Of a stretch of 64,000 nt of DNA, positions 53,797 through 64,000 are shown in pieces; the stretch's first letter is position 1; each line of letters opens with the position of its first letter. Origin of the DNA: Desulfobacterales bacterium (GTDB lineage: Bacteria; Desulfobacterota; Desulfobacteria; Desulfobacterales; Desulfosalsimonadaceae); assembly GCA_018335195.1 (NCBI GenBank), contig JAGXKN010000002.1, forward strand, positions 62,001 to 126,000, in the 5' to 3' direction. The notes beneath the pieces were generated by a model that saw only the letters and a program-made list of their open reading frames with translations, made no database searches and had not been told where the DNA came from. The translations under genes were made by a program, and so were the position numbers.

Positions 53797-55203
53797 ATGG
53801 GTGGACTTTTCGGATGCGCCTTGAAGTCGGACTGCACCATGGATCTGTTTTACGGAACGGATTATCATTCCCACCTGGGCACCAAAAGGGGTGGAATGGC
53901 AGTGAAAAACAGCAGGGGCATGGCAAAGGCCATTAAGAATATTGAAAACAGTTATTTCCGGACGAAATTCGAGACCGAGCTCCCGCACCTGGAGGGAAAC
54001 AAGGGCATCGGCGTAATCAGCGACAATGATTCCCAGCCGCTGATTATCGGATCCCATCTGGGGACTTTCGGCATTGCCACGGTGGCAAAGATCAACAACC
54101 GGGCCGAGCTCGCAGCCGATGCCTTCAAATGGGGCATTCATTTCTCCGAAGCCGGCGAAGGCGAGGTCAACCCCACCGAACTCGTGGGCATGCTGATCAA
54201 CCAGGGAAAAGATTTCGTGGACGGCATTAAAAGCGCCCAGGCACAGGTGCAGGGTTCATGCAGCATGCTGCTTTTGACGGAAAAAGGGGTTTACGCCGCC
54301 CGTGACCGGCTGGGCCGCACCCCTCTGGTGCTGGGCAAAAAAGACGGCGGTTATGGCGTGACATTCGAGACCACGGCGTTTTTCAATCTCGGCTACGAGG
54401 TGGTTCATTATTTGGGGCCCGGGGAAATCGTTTTGATCACGCCCGAAGGCTTTGAGACGATTAGCCCGCCGGGAGATCACATGCAGGTTTGTGCCTTTTT
54501 GTGGGTGTATTATGGGTATCCGGCATCCAGTTACGAGGGGATATCCGTGGAGGACGTGCGCTACCGGTGCGGCCGCGCCATGGCCCGGGATGATGACACC
54601 CCGGTGGATACGGTTTCCGGCATACCGGATTCCGGCATCGGACACGCCATCGGCTATGCCAATGAAAAGAAAATCCCCTACATGCGTCCCTTTGTCAAGT
54701 ACACGCCCACTTGGCCCCGCAGTTTTATGCCTCAGAACCAGCAGGATCGGGATCTGGTGGCGCGCATGAAGCTCATTCCCGTCACCGCGCTGATTTCCGG
54801 CAAGCGCCTGCTTTTTTGTGACGACTCCATTGTCCGGGGCACGCAGTTACAGGACAACGTCCGGATCCTCTATGATGCGGGCGCAAAAGAGGTCCACATG
54901 CGGATTGCCTGTCCCACCCTGGTTTATCCCTGCCTGTTTTTAAACTTTTCCACATCCCGTTCCACCCTGGATCTTGCCGGGCGCAAGGCAATCTATGATC
55001 TGGAGGGACGGGAGCGCGAAGAGAGCATCCACGGGTATGCGGATCCGGACGCGCAAAAGACTGAAGATATGGTGGAAAAGATCCGGGAGAAACTCGGACT
55101 GACCTCCCTGAAATACCAGCGGCTCGAAGACATGGTGGAGGCCATCGGTCTGCCCAAGCAAAAGCTGTGCACCCATTGCTGGGACGGCAGCAGTTATTAT
55201 TAG
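53797..55203 (+). CDS. PurF-like amidophosphoribosyltransferase paralogue without the glutaminase cysteine
   Basis: The 468-residue protein has both PurF domains. PurF proper makes phosphoribosylamine from PRPP and glutamine, with Cys right after the (processed) N-terminus. Here the N-terminus is MGGLFGCALKSDC, with Gly where the Ntn Cys should be. C7 and C13 are not at the catalytic position. The PRPP loop LFCDDSIVRGTQL and ARDRLGRTPLVLGKK are intact, and Cys near the C-terminus (KLCTHCWDG) resembles Fe-S ligands. It may use ammonia or have another role. It lies 128 bases upstream of carB, which yields glutamine-derived ammonia in its complex. Confidence 0.88.
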   Translation: MGGLFGCALKSDCTMDLFYGTDYHSHLGTKRGGMAVKNSRGMAKAIKNIENSYFRTKFETELPHLEGNKGIGVISDNDSQPLIIGSHLGTFGIATVAKINNRAELAADAFKWGIHFSEAGEGEVNPTELVGMLINQGKDFVDGIKSAQAQVQGSCSMLLLTEKGVYAARDRLGRTPLVLGKKDGGYGVTFETTAFFNLGYEVVHYLGPGEIVLITPEGFETISPPGDHMQVCAFLWVYYGYPASSYEGISVEDVRYRCGRAMARDDDTPVDTVSGIPDSGIGHAIGYANEKKIPYMRPFVKYTPTWPRSFMPQNQQDRDLVARMKLIPVTALISGKRLLFCDDSIVRGTQLQDNVRILYDAGAKEVHMRIACPTLVYPCLFLNFSTSRSTLDLAGRKAIYDLEGREREESIHGYADPDAQKTEDMVEKIREKLGLTSLKYQRLEDMVEAIGLPKQKLCTHCWDGSSYY

Positions 55204-55331
55204 TGATGGGTGATCAGTAATGGGTAATGAGTGGTGAGGGATGGGAGATCCGGCGATAGGGGCGCCGGGTAAGACATCCCCGGGCCAAGCTTGAAAAATA
55301 ACATCAAAAGATTGCAGATAAAGGAGTGAAT

Positions 55332-58532
<3,201 letters not shown>

Positions 58533-58537
58533 GCTCG

Positions 58538-60022
58538 TTATGAAACGGTTTCTTCGTTATCCGCGGTTTCCCAGTCCTGGATGTATTTCTTGACCGTTCT
58601 GCGGTCCAGGCCGGTTCTTCGGGCCACTTCCTCGAAATTGTGGTGGCGCTGGTAAAGCAGGTAGCAGTAGCCCGACATCAGGGAAGCGGCATTGATGTTG
58701 CCCTGTTCAATGCCTGTGATCAGGCGGCGGTCGAGTTCCCCGCTGACAAAGGCGGGCTCTCCGCTGTAGGTGCCCTTCAGCAGGATCCTGCGGACAAACT
58801 GCTCCAACTCCCGAACGTTGCCGGGCCAGGGATAGTCCTCGCCCATCTCCTGGTCCACGGCGTTGCGCACCATTTCCACGAGTTCCGGCGACGGCTTTCC
58901 CACCAGGCGCTCCACGGTAAAGTTTAAAAGCAGGTCGAGTTCTTCCGGGTTCTCCTGGATACGGCGGCGCAGCGGGGGAACGGTAATTACGTCCGAACAC
59001 AGGCGGTAGTAGAAATCATCACGGAAGATTTTCCGGTCCCGGATGTCTTCCAGTGGCCGGTTGGTGGCCGCGATGACCCGGCCCTTGAATCGGCTTTGTT
59101 TCTGGGAACCCACCGGCGTGAAGATGCGCTCCTGGAGTACCTGGAGCAGTTTGATCTGGATGGGCTCGGAAACCTCGCCGATTTCATCGAGCAGGATGGC
59201 GCCGTAAGGGCTGCAGGATTCAAATGCGCCCTGGTAGTCTTCCACCGCCCCGGTAAACGCTCCCTTTTTGTGGCCGAACAGCGCGGATTCGATCAGGGTT
59301 TCGGGAAACTGTGACAGGTTCAAAGAGACAAAGGACCGGGTAAAGCTTTCGGTAAAGCTTTTCCAGCGTTTGTTCAGCGGGATATAGCCGGACCTGCCGA
59401 TTGCCAGTGCCGCCGATCCTTTGCCGGTGCCGGTTTCTCCGAGCAGCAGCGTGGAGAAATCCTCCATCCGGTTTCGCAGGTAGCGGTCGTAAAGTTCGAG
59501 ATTGTGTGTAAATATGTTTTTCCACAATGACAGGCGCAGGTGTTTCATGGACGGGCTGTTGCCCACAAGGCCCCGGTCGATGAAATAAAACGCCCGCCTG
59601 AGCTGAAAGGCCAGGGCGAAGTAATGCCTGAATTCCTCTTCGTTAAACCCCCGCGCTTCCATGGCTTCATGTACCTCGTTGAAAAACGGGATCCGCACGG
59701 GGGTGTCCCCGGCCACGATCTGGCTCTGGATCAACTGGTCGTATTGGTCCTTGAACCGGTAGAAGAGCTCATAGAGGAACACGCGCCGCATCAATTCCTT
59801 GTCCTCGCCCTTGAAGGCATTGATGTGGCCGTGGCCCTTTTCCGTAAGCTGGGAGATGCGTTTTTCGAGTTCGTAAAATATTTTTTCGGTCCGCTCACTC
59901 CGCGAGGCCTCGGGCGAAAGTCCGCTGATTTCCAGTTCCAGTTCGGTATGCTCGTCTGTAAACGGGTTGACCGAGCCGGCCCTGGCAATTTTGTTAAAAA
60001 AATTTCGCGTGGATGCGTCCAT
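58538..60022 (-). CDS. Sigma-54-dependent activator with unrecognised N-terminal sensor
   Basis: The ~494-residue protein has a central AAA+ sigma-54 domain: Walker A LLGETGTGKGSAA (Gly in place of Glu after Lys), GAFTGA, Walker B AILLDEIGEV, and YPWPGNVRELEQFVRR. A C-terminal HTH (FEEVARRTGLDRRTVKKYIQ) follows. The first ~185 residues are helical and match no receiver, PAS or GAF domain I know. The ATG at 60022 gives the natural start; a TTG 23 codons upstream is open. It diverges from the DUF362 gene. No -24/-12 site was found with confidence in the 190-base gap. Confidence 0.88.
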   Translation of the reverse strand: MDASTRNFFNKIARAGSVNPFTDEHTELELEISGLSPEASRSERTEKIFYELEKRISQLTEKGHGHINAFKGEDKELMRRVFLYELFYRFKDQYDQLIQSQIVAGDTPVRIPFFNEVHEAMEARGFNEEEFRHYFALAFQLRRAFYFIDRGLVGNSPSMKHLRLSLWKNIFTHNLELYDRYLRNRMEDFSTLLLGETGTGKGSAALAIGRSGYIPLNKRWKSFTESFTRSFVSLNLSQFPETLIESALFGHKKGAFTGAVEDYQGAFESCSPYGAILLDEIGEVSEPIQIKLLQVLQERIFTPVGSQKQSRFKGRVIAATNRPLEDIRDRKIFRDDFYYRLCSDVITVPPLRRRIQENPEELDLLLNFTVERLVGKPSPELVEMVRNAVDQEMGEDYPWPGNVRELEQFVRRILLKGTYSGEPAFVSGELDRRLITGIEQGNINAASLMSGYCYLLYQRHHNFEEVARRTGLDRRTVKKYIQDWETADNEETVS

Positions 60023-60212
60023 TCCGGGTCCAGTTTGTTTTCTGCAGTACAGGGAAGTCTGTGGCTGAGGCGGCGGCGCCGCGAAGGGCAATCCGCGAAT
60101 TTGCCATGATTCATATAAATTGATATCCTGAATTTACCCTGATGTCAAATTATTATACCCGGGTTCCGGGTCCGGCCGGATCCGCGGACAGCCGGAAAGA
60201 AAGGAGTATGCC

Positions 60213-61385
60213 ATGCCGGCGCCAGTGTCACTTGCAGAATGCGGTACCTACACGCAGGATGCGGTTTGCGGGGCGATTGAACAGTGTCTTTCGGATATCG
60301 GGTTTGCCCCGGATCGCTTTTGCGGGGCCCGCGTCGCGGTCAAGCCGAATCTGCTGACCGTGGCAAAAGATGATCAGGCCGTTATCACGCATTCGGAATT
60401 TTTCAGGGCCGCGGTTCGATTGGTCAGGCGCTACGGGGGCACGCCGGTGCTGGTGGATTCCCCGGCTGTTTATTCGCTGCAGCGGGTGATCAAAAAAACC
60501 GGGTATGCGGCCGTGGTGGAAGCGGAAAACGTTGAAGTCGCCGATCCGTCAAAGGTGCGCACCCTGCACTTTGAAGCTGCTGCGCGGTTCAGGCATATTG
60601 ATATTTCCGCGGCGTATTTTGATGCGGATATGATCCTTTGCCTGCCCAAGCTGAAAACCCATGGCATCACGTATATCACTGGCGCGGTCAAGCTCCTTTT
60701 GGGTGCCATGCCGGGCATGGAAAAATCCAAGATGCATCTGCGCCTGCCTGTGCATGCGGATTTTTCCGATTTTTTGCTTGATCTCTATGGGGCCGCGGCC
60801 TTTGGGTTTGATCCGCCCAAACCCATGCTGCACATCATGGATGCCATAGTTACCCTGGAGGGGGAAGGCCCGGGCCAGGCCGGCAGTCCCCGGCAAGTGG
60901 GCGCCGTGCTGGCGGGCACGGACGCGATTGCCGTGGATTATGTGGCCACCCGGCTGGCCGGGCTGGATACCGAAAAGGTGCCCACGATTGTCAACGGGTT
61001 CAAAAGGGGTTACGGGGTGCGTTGCCCGGAAGACATCGAGGTGGTGGGTCGATCCGTGGAAGAACTGCAGGTCCGGGATTTCGTGACGGCTGCCGGCGAT
61101 TCCGCGTTTGCCGGCTCGGATCGGTGGCCCTTGAATACCCGGACTTTCAGGGATCTTTTTGTGGAGCGGCCGGTACCTGACAAAAATGCGTGCACGCTTT
61201 GTTATCAGTGCAAAAAGATCTGCCCGGCCGGCGCGATCGGTTCGGCAAAAAACGGCAATCCGGTCCCGCAATACGATTACGGCACCTGCATCCGGTGCTA
61301 CTGCTGCCTGGAGATCTGCCCGGAAGGCGCCGTTTCCAAAAAGCCGGGCCGGCTCCAGTGGCTGCTGGGGTTTCTGGAAAAATGA
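60213..61385 (+). CDS. DUF362-family protein with two 4Fe-4S ferredoxin motifs
   Basis: The 390-residue protein has a DUF362 domain (residues ~1-300: VAVKPNLLTVAKDDQAVITHSEF; ILCLPKLKTHGITYITGAVKLLLG; DAIAVDYVATRLAGLD). A C-terminal di-cluster ferredoxin follows (CTLCYQCKKICPAGAI and CIRCYCCLEICPEGAV). These proteins are common in anaerobes, and their substrate is unknown. An AAAGGAG site precedes the ATG. It is divergent from the sigma-54 activator, which may control it. Confidence 0.9.
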   Translation: MPAPVSLAECGTYTQDAVCGAIEQCLSDIGFAPDRFCGARVAVKPNLLTVAKDDQAVITHSEFFRAAVRLVRRYGGTPVLVDSPAVYSLQRVIKKTGYAAVVEAENVEVADPSKVRTLHFEAAARFRHIDISAAYFDADMILCLPKLKTHGITYITGAVKLLLGAMPGMEKSKMHLRLPVHADFSDFLLDLYGAAAFGFDPPKPMLHIMDAIVTLEGEGPGQAGSPRQVGAVLAGTDAIAVDYVATRLAGLDTEKVPTIVNGFKRGYGVRCPEDIEVVGRSVEELQVRDFVTAAGDSAFAGSDRWPLNTRTFRDLFVERPVPDKNACTLCYQCKKICPAGAIGSAKNGNPVPQYDYGTCIRCYCCLEICPEGAVSKKPGRLQWLLGFLEK

Positions 61386-61417
61386 CCTGTCCGCCTTTTT
61401 ATCGAAATCGTTATCGG

Positions 61418-61453
61418 TATCGGGATCGAAGTCGAAAAAAATCGATCCCGATA
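61418..61453. other. 12-bp perfect inverted repeat, possible terminator of the DUF362 gene
   Basis: TATCGGGATCGA (61418-61429) pairs with TCGATCCCGATA (61442-61453) around a 12-base A-rich loop. It lies 33 bases past the stop. No T-run follows on the plus strand, so it may be a weak terminator or another short repeat. Confidence 0.5.
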
Positions 61454-61498
61454 AAGAATTGGCGGTTAATTGCTGTTGCGCTTCAATTCCGTTGGGTA

Positions 61499-61692
61499 CT
61501 GCAAAAAAATCGGGGCTTCAGGGTTTTTCGCAGGGTCGGGACGGCGGGGATAGTTTGTTCGAATGCTGACCGCTGGCGCGCTCAATGCATCTCACAAATC
61601 ATCCCCACCGTCCCGACCCTGTTCCGATCCCTCGACAATTCCACCAATATGCCCGCGAAAGGCTTCAAAATCCCCGGGGTTCAAATATAAAC
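61499..61692 (+). repeat. Structured intergenic repeat, copy A
   Basis: The full-length element has arms at 61531-61558 and 61594-61621 pairing 20 of 21 outer bases (CAGGGTCGGGACGG with CCGTCCCGACCCTG), with a 35-base loop nearly identical to copy B. It is followed by a tail GGCTTCAAAATCCCCGGGGT. It occupies the gap downstream of the DUF362 gene. Confidence 0.87.
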
Positions 61693-61745
61693 CACCTGAC
61701 GGTTTCGTAAAAAGCTGTTTATCCCGCCAGGGCGGTATTTTTGCA

Positions 61746-61890
61746 ACAAAGGAAATCCGTAAGCGCCTTGGCTGATCGGCGACGCGAAAAAGGCGTTTCC
61801 TTGGAAGTCCTGAAACCGTTATAACCGCCAGACAATAAAATGATAAGTTTTTGATTTTACTTAAATATTTAATCACTTAAAACTTAACAC
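61746..61890 (-). repeat. Dispersed intergenic repeat, copy 2 of 2 (edge repeat)
   Basis: This is the inverse counterpart of 31-173; see the shared words listed there. It lies directly after copy A and 67 bases before the SDR promoter. Between the two repeats the DNA contains a small CCGCC-AGG-GCGG stem (61723-61736). Confidence 0.7.
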
Positions 61891-61956
61891 TTAACACGGC
61901 CTGTAAAAAAGATTTTTTATAGACTCATCAACCACCTGATTTGCAAAAAAAGAATC

Positions 61957-61989
61957 TTGACTTTTTCGAATTTAGAATATAATTCTAAA
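61957..61989 (+). promoter_or_regulatory. Promoter with overlapping palindromic TetR operator
   Basis: TTGACT (61957-61962) and TATAAT (61978-61983) form the promoter (15-base spacing, or 17 if the -35 is TCTTGA at 61955). The perfect inverted repeat TTTAGAAT-ATA-ATTCTAAA (61971-61989) covers the -10. The TetR gene in the operon is the obvious candidate to bind it. Confidence 0.72.
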
Positions 61990-62024
61990 ATTGAGACCTA
62001 TTCAATATATACAAGGGAGTGCAA

Positions 62025-62864
62025 ATGTACACGGACCTGCAGGGAAAGACCGCGATCGTTACGGGCGCCGGGAAAAAAACCGGCATCGGCTATGCCATTG
62101 CCAGAAAGATGGCCGAATGCGGGGCCAATATTGCAATTGCTGATCTCGGAAAGGCCTGTCAGGAAGAAGGCCAGGTGAGTACGGCCGGTTCCGATGAGAT
62201 GGAGGAAATTGCAAAGCAGCTGGCAGCAGATTACAGTGTGCTTTGCCGGGCGGTTGCCGTGGACGTGAGTAATACCCGGTCCGTGGCGGAAATGGCGGAC
62301 TTCGTGGCTGAGCAGTTCGGCGCGGTTCACGTGCTTTGCAATAATGCCGGGGCGTCGTTCGGCGTGCCCAGCGATGTGGAGCATTATGACGAATCCGCCT
62401 GGATGAAAACCATTGATATCAATCTTCACGGCGTTTTTCGGGTGTCTAAAGCCGTGATCCCGGTAATGAAAAAAAACGGCGGCGGATGCATCATCAATAC
62501 CGCCTCGCGGGCCGGCAAGGTGCCGCCGCTGTTTAATTCCGCCTATGCCGCGGCAAAGGCCGGGGTGATCATGCTGACCAAGACCATGGCAAAAGAGCTG
62601 TCAGGTGCCGGCATTCGCGTTAATGCCGTGTGCCCGGGCCAGATCATGACCGATATTGAAAAATGGCGCTTCGGCCTGGAGGCGCAGTTTTTCAACACCA
62701 CACCCGAAGCGCGGGAACAGGAAATGTGTCAGTCCATCCCCCTGGGCCGGATCGGCGATCCTGCGGAAGTCGGCGAGCTGGCGGCCTTTCTGGCCTCGGA
62801 TGCGTCTTCGTATATCACCGGCCAGGCCGTCAATGTGACCGGCGGGCAGCTCATGGAATTGTAG
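62025..62864 (+). CDS. Short-chain dehydrogenase/reductase (SDR)
   Basis: The 279-residue classical SDR has the nucleotide motif TAIVTGAGKKTGIGYAIA, the NNAGASFG motif, a catalytic Ser in INTASRAG and the Tyr-x3-Lys active site NSAYAAAKAG. The C-terminal SSYITGQAVNVTGGQ is typical. ATG 62025 has GGGAG upstream. It is the first gene of an operon with TetR and an Xsc-like enzyme, so its substrate may be a sulfonate alcohol such as isethionate or dihydroxypropane sulfonate (inference). Confidence 0.92.
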   Translation: MYTDLQGKTAIVTGAGKKTGIGYAIARKMAECGANIAIADLGKACQEEGQVSTAGSDEMEEIAKQLAADYSVLCRAVAVDVSNTRSVAEMADFVAEQFGAVHVLCNNAGASFGVPSDVEHYDESAWMKTIDINLHGVFRVSKAVIPVMKKNGGGCIINTASRAGKVPPLFNSAYAAAKAGVIMLTKTMAKELSGAGIRVNAVCPGQIMTDIEKWRFGLEAQFFNTTPEAREQEMCQSIPLGRIGDPAEVGELAAFLASDASSYITGQAVNVTGGQLMEL

Positions 62865-62899
62865 GCCAAAGCGTCAATCATTTCAAAAGAAATCGGTAT

Positions 62900-63523
62900 A
62901 TGGGACAGAAGGAAAGAAGACAGCGGGAGAAAATGCAGCGCCGGACCCAGATTTTAAATGCCGCAAGAGCGCTGCTGCTGAAGGAAGGGTTTTCCAAGAC
63001 CTCGGTGAACAAGATTTCCAGGAAGGCCGAGCTTTCCATCGGCTCCATCTATTTCTATTTCAAAAACAAAGAGGAAATCTTTGCCTCACTTCAACAGGAG
63101 GGTCTTGAAATCCTGCACGCATACGTGAATTCCGAGACAGAGGGCATTACGGATTGCCGGGAGCGGCTTAAAAAAGGCGCAGAGGCCTATTACCGGTTCA
63201 GCCGGAGGCACAAGGATTATTTTGACGTAATCAATTATTTTCTTTCCTCCCCGCAGGTCTTTTTTTCCGAGAATGAAAAGCGCACCATTCATTCCAAAGG
63301 GGCCATGATCCTGGAAAACATTGCCAATACCGTTTCCCGGGGGGCTGCCGAAGGGGTTTTTGTCGAAGATTATCCCGGCAATTTTGCCATGCTTTTCTGG
63401 GCCTCGCTGCACGGATTGATCCAGATGCGCAAGCTGCGGGGCACAATGCTTGAAAGCGAGGATTTTGATACTTTTTTTCAATACAGTGTAGATAAACTAA
63501 TCGACAGTATCAGGAGGAAGTAA
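62900..63523 (+). CDS. TetR-family transcriptional regulator
   Basis: The 207-residue protein has an N-terminal TetR HTH (QILNAARALLLKEGFSKTSVNKISRKAELSIGSIYFYFKNKEE split around residues 15-60) and a helical effector domain. It lies 35 bases after the SDR and is followed immediately by the Xsc-like gene, whose ATG directly abuts its TAA. A palindrome over the operon's -10 is its likely operator. Confidence 0.92.
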   Translation: MGQKERRQREKMQRRTQILNAARALLLKEGFSKTSVNKISRKAELSIGSIYFYFKNKEEIFASLQQEGLEILHAYVNSETEGITDCRERLKKGAEAYYRFSRRHKDYFDVINYFLSSPQVFFSENEKRTIHSKGAMILENIANTVSRGAAEGVFVEDYPGNFAMLFWASLHGLIQMRKLRGTMLESEDFDTFFQYSVDKLIDSIRRK

Positions 63524-64000
63524 ATGGCAGGAACCAAAATGACGCCAAGCGAAGCCCTGGTGGAAACCCTCGTGGCCGAAGGCGTGGACACGGTTTTCGG
63601 AATCGTGGGATCGGCCTACATGGATGCGCTGGATCTTTTTCCCGCAGCAGGCATCCGGTTTGTGTCCGTGGCCCATGAGCAGGCCGCGGCACACGCTGCA
63701 GACGGACTGGCCCGGGTGACGGGACGGCCCCAGGCTTGCATTGCACAGAACGGTCCGGGGGCGGCAAATTTCGTTTCCGCAATTACAGCGGCATACTGGG
63801 CCCATTCCCCGGTAGTGGCAATCACGCCGGAGGCGGGTTCCATGGGAATCGGCAACGGCGGCTTCCAGGAGCTCGACCAGATGGGGTGGTTCCGGGAGCA
63901 GACCACCTACCAGGTGCGGGTCAACCGGCCGGAACGCATGGCAGAGCTGGCACGGCGGGCCTTTTACATGGCCAAGCTGGAAAATGCACCGGCGCATCTC
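63524..64000 (+). CDS. xsc: Sulfoacetaldehyde acetyltransferase-like TPP enzyme (partial, cut by window end)
   Basis: The first 159 residues of a TPP enzyme are present. Xsc converts sulfoacetaldehyde and phosphate to sulfite and acetyl phosphate. Segments matching Xsc more than other acetolactate-synthase relatives are FGIVGSAYMDALDLFPAAGI, VAHEQAAAHAADGLARVTG (with the TPP-activating Glu), IAQNGPGAANFV and GNGGFQELDQM. AGGAGGAA precedes the ATG. Sulfite release would feed dissimilatory sulfite reduction in such an organism (inference). The C-terminal TPP-binding half lies beyond the window. Confidence 0.82.
   Translation, partial: MAGTKMTPSEALVETLVAEGVDTVFGIVGSAYMDALDLFPAAGIRFVSVAHEQAAAHAADGLARVTGRPQACIAQNGPGAANFVSAITAAYWAHSPVVAITPEAGSMGIGNGGFQELDQMGWFREQTTYQVRVNRPERMAELARRAFYMAKLENAPAHL

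Overview
The window looks like a chromosomal segment of an anaerobic, probably sulfate-reducing deltaproteobacterium (Desulfobacterales-like). This is inferred from gene content: a siroheme decarboxylase of the alternative heme route, a four-subunit 2-oxoacid:ferredoxin oxidoreductase, a selenocysteine-containing heterodisulfide-reductase-like protein, paired MinD/ferredoxin ATPases with NifX-type proteins, an acyl-CoA carboxylase pair, and an Xsc-like sulfoacetaldehyde acetyltransferase. The DNA is GC-rich, genes are dense on both strands, and no phage, transposase, CRISPR or rRNA was seen.

Layout. 0.2-3.3 kb (minus): panB followed by a long protein with a cyclase-like domain. 3.5-6.9 kb (plus): hisS, aspS and tRNA-Asn with its terminator. 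6.9-10.6 kb (plus): a Cys-rich protein, a macrodomain protein paired with an endonuclease V-like protein, then a Rossmann protein paired with a Sir2 deacetylase. 10.6-12.1 kb (minus): an LUD / Cys-rich / J-domain operon. 12.4-16.1 kb: an XRE-cupin regulator facing a porGDAB operon. 16.2-20.7 kb (minus): a fused, eukaryote-like HisHF, a MuiA-family protein and a GatZ/KbaZ-like protein in one tight operon. 21.3-24.9 kb: acyl-CoA carboxylase beta and biotin-carrying alpha subunits. 25.1-30.1 kb: a PAS sigma-54 activator, a matching -24/-12 promoter, three NifX-family proteins, a CGGC protein and two MinD-type Fe-S ATPases. 30.3-35.8 kb: an EamA transporter and livKHMGF. 36-46.3 kb: patatin-like protein, a UGA-recoded selenoprotein, mtnA, siroheme decarboxylase, two radical SAM proteins and transketolase. 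47-53.6 kb: queF, TetR, dus, DUF1848, acyltransferase, an alpha-toroid protein and sixA. 53.8-61.4 kb: a PurF paralogue lacking the glutaminase cysteine, carB, a sigma-54 activator and a DUF362 ferredoxin protein. 62-64 kb: an SDR-TetR-Xsc operon cut by the window edge.

Two things stand out. First, a family of intergenic repeats (about 20.9, 30.1, 37.4, 46.5-47.1 and 61.5 kb) folds into long hairpins whose arms change in a compensating way between copies while the loop is conserved. Two copies also carry a shared 190-bp module at about 95% identity. Second, the 439-residue Hdr-like protein at 38.06-39.38 kb is read through an in-frame TGA with a SECIS-like hairpin at the expected distance.

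Functions are assigned by recognising motifs by eye. No database search was run.
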